A stretch of DNA of 64,000 nt from Hyaloscypha bicolor E (taxonomy: Eukaryota; Ascomycota; Leotiomycetes; Helotiales; Hyaloscyphaceae), in the NCBI RefSeq assembly GCF_002865645.1, contig NW_020194638.1:62001-126000 (forward strand), written 5' to 3'. Both the position numbers and the translations under genes were made by a program. Within the stretch, counting starts at the first letter, position 1; each line of letters begins with the position of its first letter. Positions 1 to 9,270 of this stretch are shown here, in pieces. The notes beneath the pieces were generated by a model. That model did not search any database, was not told where the DNA came from, and was given only the letters and a program-made list of their open reading frames with translations.

Positions 1-245
1 AAGTCTAGAAAGCCTTACTCTATATCTATAAAATCCTTTATACTAAAGCCTTAATTACCTATAAAATATAGAAAGCGAGTATAAAGATAGATATAAGGTT
101 AGAAGGTAATAGGGAAGGAGATTATAGTAGAGGAGGGTAAGGATACTAGAGGAGAAGGGAACGAAGAAGATATAGATAATTTAAGTAATATAAGTAGTAC
201 GGAAGATATAAAGAGTAAGGGAGATAGAGATGTGCCTCGTAATCC
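1..245. repeat. RIP-type repeat remnant
   Basis: The first ~245 bases are AT-rich and TA-rich like the transposon blocks further right, and no family could be recognised. A short acidic reading frame (GEGNEEDIDNLSN-like) runs through 130-290 on the plus strand but has stops upstream, so it reads as an eroded repeat fragment rather than a gene. Normal composition starts around 230. Confidence 0.5.
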
Positions 246-930
246 ATGGGATTTGCCTTACGGACTACGCAAGCTAAGGGGGGGTTAGGAGTAGTCGAGA
301 ATAAGGCGTGTATGCTATACTTTTTTTTTTTAGTAAGGTGTGGTAGGGGGGGGGGGGGGGGGTGGGCGCGAAAATCAGAAAATCAGAAAATCACTTTTCG
401 CTTCTCGAATTTGTCCGCTAGCCCGCTAATGGCCTCAGTAGACGTGGTAAAAGGGTTAAAATACCAAATTAGCCACACTTGCACAGGGTTTGACTGTCTG
501 GATTTTTATCAGCCTCACCGACTTTAAGCTACCAAATGTGAGGCTTATCAAACTTAGGAGGCGAGAGTTCACGCTTCTTCTATCAATCTCGACCAATTCA
601 CTCAAGCAACAGACAATCTCGGCCCAGGGTTATCAAGTCTCCTCGTCTTCCACTCTCCCATCCCTCAACCTCAACCAGCCTTTTACAACCAACACCTCCT
701 CAACCATACCTTCTGCACTCCTTCTAGCCCTGTTAGCTGTAAATTGACAACCTGCCTCAACTCTGATCGTTGCCTTCCACACCATTGCTCGCATGGCTTG
801 TCGACTCGATCTTACCTTTCCAAACTTCGAGCTCGCCGGCAAACCTTTAGGCTTTATCCTTGTGCACCGAGCCACTGCAGATCAACAAATCTCTATCACA
901 CCTTCACTGTTCTAATTCATCTGGAACAAC
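246..930. other. normal-composition stretch without a recognisable gene; 17-G run
   Basis: No ORF here has a recognisable family. A run of 17 consecutive G (346-362) follows a 10-T run and marks the edge between repeat and genic DNA. The stretch 560-900 is pyrimidine-rich on the plus strand, as is common in fungal promoters and 5' leaders, which may fit the small gene proposed at 931. Confidence 0.4.
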
Positions 931-1317
931 ATGCCTCCTGGAGAGTACCAAAACTCGCCAGAGCAGTCAATCTCTGATTGTAAGATTATGTACCCTTCGT
1001 ATAGGAGTGAATGACTTGAAGCTGACTCAACCTCAGTAAAGTTGATCACTGAAGTTGGCACGGCCATTCTCGTGTTCGTCTTTTCTATTCCAATCATTGC
1101 ACCACAACTGTGGATGGGGGGGTCTTGCCCTATTTATAGGTATTCATTTTTTGCCAGAGGACTTGTTCAAACCTTCACCGTTCGGTTCAGGGTTCAATAT
1201 CCACACTATGTTGGGAACAATGAAAATGCCGTTTTCTCAAGAGTCGTGAGTGACATAAAGCCGTTGGACCCTCCAAGATCCAAGATTCATTTCGGAGCTT
1301 CCTCTATTCAAGACTAA
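931..1317 (+). CDS. possible small two-exon gene, unknown product
   Basis: A spliced model joins 931-979 to 1037-1317 (109 codons plus stop). The intron 980-1036 starts GTAAGA, ends CTCAG and has a CTGAC branch-like motif about 15 bases before the acceptor. The product starts MPPGEYQNSPEQSISD, followed by one hydrophobic stretch (roughly residues 22-38, VGTAILVFVFSIPIIAP). That suggests a membrane protein N-terminus, but the family was not recognised and the C-terminal half looks unlike conserved protein. It may be a remnant or a wrong model. Known: introns of this size and signal are normal in filamentous ascomycetes. Inferred: the exon pairing. Confidence 0.28.
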
Positions 1318-1859
1318 TCAGCAACATCTCGCTCGGCTCAGAAATATTTTGCGAGAGCAGTCGTTGCTTTACCTGGCCTTGTTGTGTCATTGCTTCGGAT
1401 CCTCTCTTAACATTCCCTTTGTCTTCTAGAACTGGCAATATCACGGTGCCATTGGCAAGATACAGCCCAACATGTCGAGCTTATTTGCCAAGGCACTCTG
1501 CTCGTCCTTAACGCTATCTTCCGAAGGAGGTTCATTTTGATATTGCGAAAGGAGTGAGAAAGACTAACTCTTTTAGATGGTATGGCAAGGCTTGGCCTGT
1601 TGGAGGTTCGAGGTGGGAACAAGTGACAACGTCAGTGTATAACTGCATATCAACACATCCCAGACCTCGACGATAGTCTTGCAGGTGACAGTCATGGGAG
1701 ATAATAGACAATTCATCCGGTCATGAGAACACAAAAGGACGCGGCACAGGAGACAAGCATAAATTGAAACTCATTTCACTAATCCCCTCCACCCCCATCA
1801 CATGCGCAAAAATCTGACGGCCGTGATTATATTTCAGCGGACCCAGCCCACACGCCGTC
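1318..1859. other. intergenic, no supported gene
   Basis: This stretch lies between the possible small gene and the 3' end of the SDR gene. Short ORFs occur on both strands but none shows a family signature or consistent coding character. Confidence 0.4.
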
Positions 1860-2764
1860 TCATAGCCAGTTTTTGTTTCCGTGATGAGAGAGGAAAGCAC
1901 CCGTATTCTCAATGCTAATGCTGTCAATGACCTTTTGCTGCATGATAACACTTTCAGCCGTGCTGATCGGGCCCGGAAAGTCAGGATCCCGCGTTCGAAA
2001 TTCTGTCATCATAATGCCAATTCGGTGCATCACCTCAGGGGTTGCTGGTAATAATCAGTACGTGATCTCATTCTTTCACAAAGAGCTTACGTTGGCTTGC
2101 AGGTTTATCAGAAGTCGTATCCACCAAGCCAGGGCTCAAAGCAAGAAGAATGATCCCTTCACTTTTCAGCTCCACCGCATATTTGGCAACTACGATGTTC
2201 AAAGCGGCCTTCATTGAGCTGTATGTCATAAAGTGAGAGAAGGTGCTCTTCTCTGTCATATCTCTGTCTGACAACCCGGTTGTAATTACAATGATCTTCT
2301 TGATGTTACTCTTGCGCACGAGAGCCAAGAAAGCGTTGATCGAGAAGATGGCTCCGAGGACATTGACTTTGAGGCTTTCGATCATGGAATTGGTCAACTC
2401 CTCTTCTTTTCCGGAGAACTCGCTTGGCGAGAGGAAGTTCTCTGCTGGGTTCGTGTATGCCCCGTTGATGATCAGGTAGTCGACGAAGCCTCCTGTCAAC
2501 TTTTTCGCTTCCGTGGCTGCGGTGACGAGGGAGTTATTGTCCGCCATGTCGGCTTGGATGAGGTGCACATTTTGAATTAAATCGGCAGCCAGTCTTTTTT
2601 CAACAATAGTTGGGGTCCGAACAAGACCAATAACCGTGTTATTTCCACCACTGCTGAGTTGACGCAGCCATTCATACTTTTCTTGGTCAGCTCTTCACTT
2701 TTCTCAGCGAACATAGACTTACACCCAAACCACGAGAAGCACCAACGACTACAGACGAAGGCAT
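1860..2764 (-). CDS. short-chain dehydrogenase/reductase (SDR), three exons
   Basis: NAD(P)-dependent oxidoreductase of the classical SDR fold, probably cytosolic; substrate unknown. Exons on the minus strand are 2764-2723, 2676-2091 and 2044-1860, giving 270 residues, a normal SDR length. Both introns are 46 bp (GTAAGT...AAG and GTAAGC...CAG) and both junctions keep the frame. Without the splices, the dinucleotide-binding motif and the C-terminus would be lost. Visible motifs: the Rossmann glycine motif GASRGLG near residues 8-14, NGA near 85-87 (usually NNAG), and the YSSMK catalytic Tyr/Lys at about 166/170. The usual catalytic Ser region reads ITTGLSD, so the serine is not obvious. The C-terminus HHGNKNWL matches the ending common in fungal SDRs of this group. 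It is divergent from the Zn2Cys6 gene, 589 bp away. The gene looks intact. Confidence 0.88.
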
Positions 2765-3353
2765 GTCTGAGAGGTCTGGAGAACGGATGAAAAGGAGATG
2801 GAGTCTCAATGAGTTTGACACGGTTGAGATGCAGGAAACTCGATTTCCGATGAATCAATGAATGGGAAGTCGAGTTGCATGAATTTGGCGATTTTGATGG
2901 GATCCGGAGACCTTCGAGACTATCCTTTTATACCCTTTCTCGCCGATCGCAAAGATCAGCTCTGATCTGATTTCAAAGCATCGCGGGTTTTGAGGAGGCT
3001 TGGAAATCATTGCAATAGTTTCCAGTTTGATTTTCTCTTTTACAAGAACAGAGAAGGATTCTCCATTCTGACCAGTGACCGCCCTTTCCGCCCAAGCTTT
3101 CTGGCTTGGGCGGAAGGAAACTGGAAACGAAGGTCGGCTACAGTTTCACCATATTTCATTACCCTGTTTTGTCATCATCCTCCCCCTGACTCCTGACTCA
3201 GCCAGTGGTCTCATCGGCTCGATGCTCTGGCCCACACGACTAAACTTCATATCTCCTCATCTCTCACACCAGCTAGCGTTACCGCGCAACCTCGGCGAAA
3301 CGCATAAAGGCATGCAGGAGAGCTGATGAGAAATGAACGTTCTAAGCTGAGCA
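2765..3353. promoter_or_regulatory. divergent promoter region between SDR and Zn2Cys6 genes
   Basis: This 589-bp region separates two start codons that point away from each other, so it must hold both promoters. It contains TATA-like sequence near 2929-2935 (minus-strand gene) and pyrimidine-rich tracts at 3170-3270 (plus-strand gene). The palindrome listed separately lies in the middle. Shared regulation of the pair is inferred. Confidence 0.6.
3086..3115. promoter_or_regulatory. 12-bp-arm palindrome, candidate Zn2Cys6 operator
   Basis: Perfect inverted repeat: TTCCGCCCAAGC (3086-3097), a 6-base spacer, then GCTTGGGCGGAA (3104-3115). It carries a CCG triplet in the left arm and CGG in the right arm, which is the half-site arrangement that Zn2Cys6 dimers recognise. 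It lies 239 bp upstream of the regulator's ATG and 322 bp from the SDR start. That it is bound by the neighbouring factor is inference. Confidence 0.55.
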
Positions 3354-5042
3354 ATGGCGGGTGAAATTCGAAGCACGACAGGATGCTGGACCTGCAAGCT
3401 CCGGAAGAAGAAATGCCCCGAGGAGAAACCTAATTGCGCGGTATGCAACTCTCTTCGGCTAGACTGCGGAGGCTATGGCCCAAGACCCCGCTGGATGGAT
3501 GGTGGAGCTAAGGAGAAGGAGAAGCTTGCGAGAATCCGGGAGACTGTGAAGGATGTCTCGAGTCAAAAGAAGAGGGCAGCGATGAATTCGAAGCGTCAAC
3601 ATAGACATGCGGAAGAAGCGGCAATATTGGCCAATCCTTCTCTTGGGGATGTGGTCCCGCCTTATCCCTTACGAGCCACAACGAGCCCTTCCCTACGAGA
3701 GAGTTCCAGCCCGAAACCGTTACTCATCGATGGACCACCGCCAGGTCTTAGACCGGAGAATACCGCTGCCTACATCGCCCAAAATGAGTCCGTCTTACTC
3801 ATGCACTACTTGGACTACGTGTTTCCATGCCAATTTCGATTCTACCAACCTTCATTGGAAGACGGAGGACGAGGCTGGCTTCTGTCCCTGCTGATGCTGG
3901 CCAAGCCACTATATTATGCAGCTTGCAGTCTAGCTGCCTACCATCGACAATTGAAGTATTGCCTACAGGGGGGAATGGGGAAGGGTTGTTTTCAAATTGA
4001 AGCTCTACAAACTCAATATGGTGTTGCCATAACAGAGCTACGGAGATACCTGGAAGTACTTATTACCTCTAATCGCGAGAGAACTTTGACGGAGGAGGTT
4101 GAGCTTCTCTGCAGCGTAGTGTTCCTCATCTCAATTGAGGTGAGGCGTTCCTAACTTCTGGGAATTGTACTCATATCAATCTAGGGATTTATCAGTAGCA
4201 CCGAAACATGGCAGCTGCATATCTCAGCAGCCCTCTCGATATTTCCCGATATCAACAAACGAATCCGCGACGTAGAATTACGAAAAGAAGGAACACTCCC
4301 TCATCGAGTTGCACTTTCCTTCTTTTCAACTTTGTTGGCGTGGTATAGCATCACTTCCTCTGCCACAATTGGATGGGAACTTTCCGCGCCATGCTCCCAC
4401 GAAATCGATATTGACTTCATCCACTTCGACAAGGTCATCGGCTGCGAGAACTGGGTCATGTTCGCTATTAAGGATACCATCCTCCTAGCTCAATGGAAGA
4501 GCAATCTGAAGGCAGTTGGGCAGCTTAGCGTACGAGAGCTTGCAAGTCGCGGCAACGAGATTGAAGCTCGATTAAACAAAGAACTGGATAAGATTCAGAT
4601 TCCAGACCCGAATTCTCCCTTCCATATGAGTCTTCTGGAGGTCGACCACAGCTCTGTGAATTCCTCCGTTACACGAGTGTACTATTTCGCCGCATTTGTC
4701 TACCTCCACGTCATCATCTCAGGAGCTTTTCCCAACCTTCCAGAAATTCGCCATGCGGTAGCACAATCCATGGAATCTTTCAAGGCTCTTCCAGATCCAC
4801 AGTTGGTCAATAACTTGATCTGGCCATTCTGTATCTCGGGCTGCATGGCGGTGGAGGAAGATGAAAATTTCTTCAAGGAGTTCTCACTTTTTGGTAATCC
4901 AAATGATGGGAAATTCGGAGCGTCGAAGGCGCGGGTCGTCATGGAAGAGTGCTGGAGACTGCGGAAGCTGGATCCTGATTCTGGTAAAGTTGATTGGAGG
5001 GCTGCGATGGACAGCTTGGGATTCGAGATTTTGCTGGTTTGA
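3354..5042 (+). CDS. Zn2Cys6 transcription factor with fungal-specific TF domain
   Basis: Nuclear DNA-binding regulator. Exons 3354-4139 and 4185-5042 give 547 residues. The 45-bp intron (GTGAGG...TCTAG, with CTAAC branch motif at 4151-4155) keeps the frame and links two ORFs that would otherwise look like separate genes. The N-terminal binuclear zinc cluster has all six cysteines (C11, C14, C21, C28, C31, C38) with a basic KLRKKK segment, followed by GYGPRPRWMDG. That context is typical of the family with the 'fungal specific transcription factor domain 2' effector region (PF11951-like). A basic stretch to about residue 85 could be linker or nuclear signal. The rest is the large helical middle-homology-type region. 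No premature stop. It is divergent from the SDR gene, which is a plausible but unproven target. Confidence 0.9.
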
Positions 5043-5343
5043 TGAGTCTGGCTCAGTCGCACCTTCGTTCTAGCAAGCCAAATCTCGCAATTCTTCCATG
5101 TAGAACTATCTTCGTTGCCGTAAAGGTTTGCTCTGTCCAATAGTAACAGTTGCAGTAGTTGGAAACTTGCTTACCCTTGTTTTATTTTCATCACACGCGA
5201 CTCTTCACCTTATTCGCACTCGGTCGTTACTTCAACATATTTCAGTCAATTTAATTTAAGTTGGTCTCGGCTGCATAGAATGTCGCCGAGAATTATTTGA
5301 AGTACAAGGAAGAAGCTTTGCTTTTGTTGTGGTACACTATTAA
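5043..5343. other. intergenic region
   Basis: This 300-bp stretch lies between the 3' end of the transcription factor gene and the decayed GMC gene, on opposite strands. The 5100-5250 part is pyrimidine-rich and contains T-runs that could serve as 3' UTR. No gene is visible. Confidence 0.4.
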
Positions 5344-6300
5344 CTACTCCCAACTCGTTCTTGCCATTGCATGACGAACGATGCCATCGGGACCCATGAT
5401 TTCTTCCCAGAAGATCGAGCCGATGTTAAGAGCCGCTTGAGCGAGGGGTCCTGAACGATTTTGAAGATACATTTGCTGATCCTGTAAGATTGGTGTGAGC
5501 CATGCTGCTGGCCGATCATAGTAGCTAACATTCGGATGGGAGACAACGATATCGGTGTTGAAGTGGTCGTTCAAGCTCTTTCCGACTGGGGAGGTTGATC
5601 CAATCTGACTGTTTGATCATAATTGCTGACTCCTCGGCCTGGACGACTTGAAGTTGGTCGGCTGGGCCGATACTACTTCGGAAAAGAAGTTTGGGAGTCC
5701 CAAAAGCTCCAGCGGAAAGGACGACATGCTCCGTTGTTGGAGTAAGCATGGCAGTTCCCTGGTGTCCTCCGTCATGCGTTGCAACAACATGGAGGCCAGT
5801 TGGGTGGCCACTGGTACGGACCATTCTCTCCACACTCGTGTTCAGCCATAGATGGAAGTTGGTACGGGTTGGCAGAAACAATATAGGTAGCCGGTGGGCC
5901 ACCACGCTCTCCACCGGAGAACATATGTGGTGTGTGGGCGAAGGTGCGATTCTTTTCAGCTGGGACATCGTTGGCTGTCACCTCCTTCCACCCCGAAGCT
6001 GATAGATCATTCCTGATCAAATTGAAACCGTCTTGAAGGGATCGTTTGCCGTCCATGGAAGAATGGTCAGTTTCTGGGATACGGGAGAACACCTGGCTGG
6101 TAGCGTTTGCGATGTCCGCTGTCTTCCACTCAGCAGGGAAATTGATGTTCCAATCCGACAGGTTTGGTTTCCACCAGAGAGTAGCATTCACTACAGTTCC
6201 ACCTCCGAGAACGCAGCCTACCATCTGATTGTTATCAGTATAGGCGATGCCAACGGAGCCTCTGTTCCAGATACTGTTAAAGAAGGTAAGGAAAGTCGCA
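5344..6300 (-). pseudogene. decayed GMC oxidoreductase (cellobiose-dehydrogenase-like flavodomain)
   Basis: Minus-strand fragments in three frames line up as one GMC-family flavoprotein core. They read in order VGCVLGGGTVVNATLWWKPN, the flavodomain interior (MFSGGERGGPPATYIVSA), TEHVVLSAGAFGTPKLLF, then WINLP and HFNTDIVVSHPNVSYYDRPA, and end near GSIFWEEIMGPDGIV. The reading frame shifts near 5868, near 5595 and near 5365. The N-terminal FAD-binding GxGxxG segment and the C-terminal catalytic His region are missing. A splice-acceptor-like CTTTAACAG lies where homology begins near 6290, so the lost exon lay upstream. Known: this family oxidises carbohydrate substrates, often secreted. Here the gene cannot work. 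Base composition is normal, so decay was by indels rather than RIP. Confidence 0.78.
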
Positions 6301-6526
6301 ATTTTTAAGGTACTGCGAGAGCCTGAAACTTTAGCAATCAAGCGCCTGGAACTAATTTACCTCGTGCGCAATTATCGCCTCGCCTGTTCCACGCCCCAAA
6401 TTAGAGCTCTTATATACAAACTTCCTTATACCTATATTAGGAATCCTGATTCGAGAGAAAGACTTAAGTAAGTATAAGCAACTAATTAAGCATTATTAAA
6501 CTCTAAAATCCATTGATTTGTCTAAT

Positions 6527-6558
6527 CGACACCCGGGGGGTGGGGTGGGTGGGTGTCG
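6527..6558 (+). other. G-quadruplex motif flanked by an 8-bp inverted repeat
   Basis: Four G-runs of 6, 4, 3 and 3 separated by single T (6535-6553) meet the strict G-quadruplex pattern. CGACACCC (6527-6534) and GGGTGTCG (6551-6558) form an inverted repeat around and overlapping it. No gene start is close. The inverted repeat may be the end of a small mobile element, which is a guess. Confidence 0.5.
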
Positions 6559-7353
6559 TTTTACATTTGCCCGGAACCACTATCTTCATCGTTTAGAGGG
6601 ATTCAGTATTTGATTGGGGCGGCTTTGAATGATACGTAGTTCCTGTTGTATCGTAATTGGGTTTGTACAGGGAATGGAACTTTTGAAGTGTTCAGCGCGA
6701 CTTACACTTAGGATTAGCTACAAACTCGGTGAAACATACCTCGAAATACCAATCAACCGATCTCGTCAACCGCTAACATCGTAGCATTGAATTCGTTACT
6801 CTCAAAGGTCTATATTTAACCGTCTCTTGATCAGTGGGTGAGTCTGTTGTTGTTTATCTTGTGCAAAAATGGTCAGAGAGAGACCAACACTCGCAAAGCC
6901 TTGAGGGACCCCCACCACAAAAAACAAAACACCCAGCTCAATTTCCATGACGCCCAACTCATTTCCCATGTTCCCTTCAGATACATCTATACTTTGCAAA
7001 AGTTATTTTTTCTTTCCCCAATATGCGTCGAGATTGGTACCTGAAACAACTACCGGTAGAACCTTGCAACGATTCGTTCCACACCGATTGGGAGGCCTGT
7101 GGATTCGTTTCCCCAATTCCGGAGTGGACCTTTGCGGCCGTAGAAAAGCTAGACACAAAGGATGTTTTGAGTTAGATCGAAACGCAGGTTTGGATTTTTT
7201 ACGTCCTTTCTGCCACTTCGTAAAGCTGAATTGGCTCATTTAACAGTCTGTAGATACAAAGGGTACTAACGTGGAGAGCTTGGGGAGCTCTGCGAATGCT
7301 ATTTACTCGCTATTGCCAGTACCAATATAACCAGGTCCCATGGTTTCGAAAGA

Positions 7354-7846
7354 TTAAAGTTTGACCTTCAAGCTACCGAGCAAGTATTCAACCAGGGTGA
7401 AGAGAGCGAGGAGGACCCAAATATGACGTTTCGAGAGTGTGTGTTGATAAAGAGGGAGACACACAGGGTACTGCGATGTACACGGTAAGAGATACACTCG
7501 CCTTTGAGACTGCTGTATATATGTGAACGAACTCGAGGTTGGGCTAGACCACAAAGGCGGGTTCAGATAAATCCTATAATCCCCAACGCCAGGTAACGGG
7601 AACTTCGCCTTGCGGCCCGAGATATCACTTACGCGACGACGCGCAGCTTCGAGCAGGATGGTGTTTATGATGCAGATGCGCACTGCGCCCATTTTCCCGG
7701 TATGTTCGACTTTGGTGGGAAGAATGGTGAAGAGGATTGCACAGCAGAGGGAGAAGAGCACCTATTTTTGTTGCTTTCATTAGAAAGAGGTTGTAGGCCC
7801 TGAAGCCTGCTCGGATACTGTGCATGATTGGAAGCAGGAAGGTCAT
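7354..7846 (-). pseudogene. possible eroded membrane-protein gene, unrecognised
   Basis: Two overlapping minus-strand frames carry hydrophobic stretches: MTFLLPIMHSIRAGFRAYN (7846 side), VLFSLCCAILFTILP just downstream in another frame, and HIWVLLALFTLVEYLLGSL near the 3' end. A GTAAGT donor-like site lies at about 7635 and a TCTAG acceptor-like site near 7545. No splice choice joined the first two frames cleanly. A broken or mis-modelled membrane protein is the best description; the family is unknown. Confidence 0.25.
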
Positions 7847-8101
7847 CTTATGGTCGGGTGTGGATGTAGAAAAGAAGTTTATTGATACATGGTTTGAAAA
7901 AAGCTTCTGAGCAATTTAGAATGGGTTTTTTGGCTGGTATGTAAAAAGGGTGAAGTTGAGATGCGACTTTTGGAGAGTTTCTTGGATGAAAAGGCTCTCC
8001 GCGAAGCTGCCAAGGGCGGGGTGTGTCAGGGTTCCGAACTTTATTTGAGACATAAATTAGTCAGAAGCAAAGGGCGTACAGTCGGAGAATGAATTCCATG
8101 C

Positions 8102-8109
8102 CATTTAAT
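8102..8109. repeat. hAT target-site duplication, left copy (CATTTAAT)
   Basis: CATTTAAT immediately precedes the CAGTGTGTC terminus and is repeated exactly at 25667-25674 after the opposite terminus. Eight-base duplications are diagnostic of the hAT superfamily. Confidence 0.93.
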
Positions 8110-8124
8110 CAGTGTGTCAAAGGA

Positions 8125-8290
8125 TTATTCAAGTTATTCGATTTATTCATGAATAATTCATGAATAACTTGAATAAAATAAGAGTAACGAATATCTTAAT
8201 TAATTTGAGTAGAATAGAATAATTATTCATGAATAACTTGAATAACCACGAATAACCACGTGAAAGTCACATGAAAGTCACGTGTTTGTA
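8125..8290. repeat. left hAT subterminal repeat cluster
   Basis: Several copies of GAATAAC / CAAGTTATTC in both orientations occur, including the palindrome-like TTATTCATGAATAA. Related copies occur at 25541-25650 at the other end. Known: hAT transposases bind short subterminal repeats. Inferred: these are the binding sites. Confidence 0.7.
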
Positions 8291-8439
8291 ATAAATCAGC
8301 ATATATTTAAATTAAAAAAAAGAACTAGGGTACATATTAAGCAGCCTTATATAAGCTAAGCTAGTACTTATATAAGACTACTTAAATACTAATTTTCTAT
8401 AATAATAAACCAATTATCCTCCTTAAAATCTTTATTTTT

Positions 8440-8705
8440 CTCTTTTTTCTCCGCTTATTTCTCTTCTTTTTTAGCCTCTTCTAATTCATCTTTAAATAAC
8501 CCCCAGCTTTTTAAGCAAGATATTATCTCAAAAGCACTCTTATTAAGTCTATTGCGTAATTTAGATATAATAAGGGTACCTTGAGAGAAGAACCTCTTAC
8601 TAGTAGTTAAGAAAGCCGGAATTCCTAAATATTTCCTAGCTATTAAAGCTAAAACAGGAAATCTAGCGGCATTAGACTTCTAATAGTCTAAGGGCTTAGT
8701 CTATA
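8440..8705 (-). pseudogene. hAT transposase, C-terminal dimerisation region
   Basis: The minus-strand frame reads KSNAARFPVLALIARKYLG, then IPAFLTTSKRFFSQGTLII, then SKLRNRLNKSAFEIISCLKS. This is the hAT family C-terminal dimerisation signature (usual form ...IPATSASSERVFS...RNRL...). Ser/Glu positions of the ASSER motif read TSKRF, consistent with G-to-A change. It is the C-terminal end of the transposase whose N-terminal end is at 25121. Confidence 0.85.
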
Positions 8706-8956
8706 TATATATTAGCACTAATATATTAAAAAATATTAAAAGAATATCGGATAATTATTTAATAAAATTTAAGTAAAATATATTTACTTTTTTATTTTAT
8801 TTTTTTTCTTCTAAATAAATCATTAATTTGTCCTCTATCTTAGAGAACGAACTAGTAATATATATATCCGAGCTATCAGAATCGGAATTAGAATTAGCTA
8901 TATTAATATCCGAGATATTAGATCTAGCTTAAGATATATTATAATTATATTTATAT

Positions 8957-8961
8957 CTAAA
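8957..8961. repeat. outer gypsy target-site duplication, left (CTAAA)
   Basis: CTAAA precedes the LTR end and is repeated exactly at 23011-23015. Five-base duplication is normal for Ty3/gypsy integrases. Confidence 0.9.
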
Positions 8962-9270
8962 TATAAGATATATAATAATAGGGTAATATATAAGTAATTA
9001 AGGTAAATAAGCTATAAAGTAATACTTATAAGTATAACTAATTCCAAGAATTAATTTTAATAAAAGACTAATTAATACCCTTTTCTAAAGCTAAAAATAT
9101 CTCCCTATATATTCCCTAGTACTTAGCTAAGTCTATAAAGTACTTTACTTAACTAGGAAATATAATTCCATATAATTCATATAATTCTAATTATAAGCTT
9201 TATCTAAAATAGGAAACTAGATTCTCGATATCTAATAGCTATCTATATACTATTATATATATCTATTATA
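8962..9270 (-). repeat. 3' LTR of outer gypsy
   Basis: Matches 22684-23010 in the same orientation and 13992-14318 and 20697-21013 in reverse. The element-strand ends are TATAAT...CTTATA, consistent with TGTAAT...CTTACA before RIP-type change. It is slightly shorter (309 bp) than the 5' LTR (327 bp). Confidence 0.9.

Larger units (their letters stand above)
6301..8101. other. normal-composition stretch with ORF remnants only
   Basis: No confident gene. 6330-6480 carries a short plus-strand frame (LAIKRLELIYLVRNYRLACS) that looks like a transposon scrap. ORFs at 6802-6999 and 7003-7239 show no family. A possible membrane-protein remnant (7354-7846) and a G-quadruplex motif (6527-6558) are listed separately. 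The right edge is the target site of the hAT element. Confidence 0.4.

Noticed and set aside
5648..6308. Plus-strand ORFs overlapping the GMC region
   Set aside because: They are shadows of the minus-strand GMC fragments, which carry clear family motifs.
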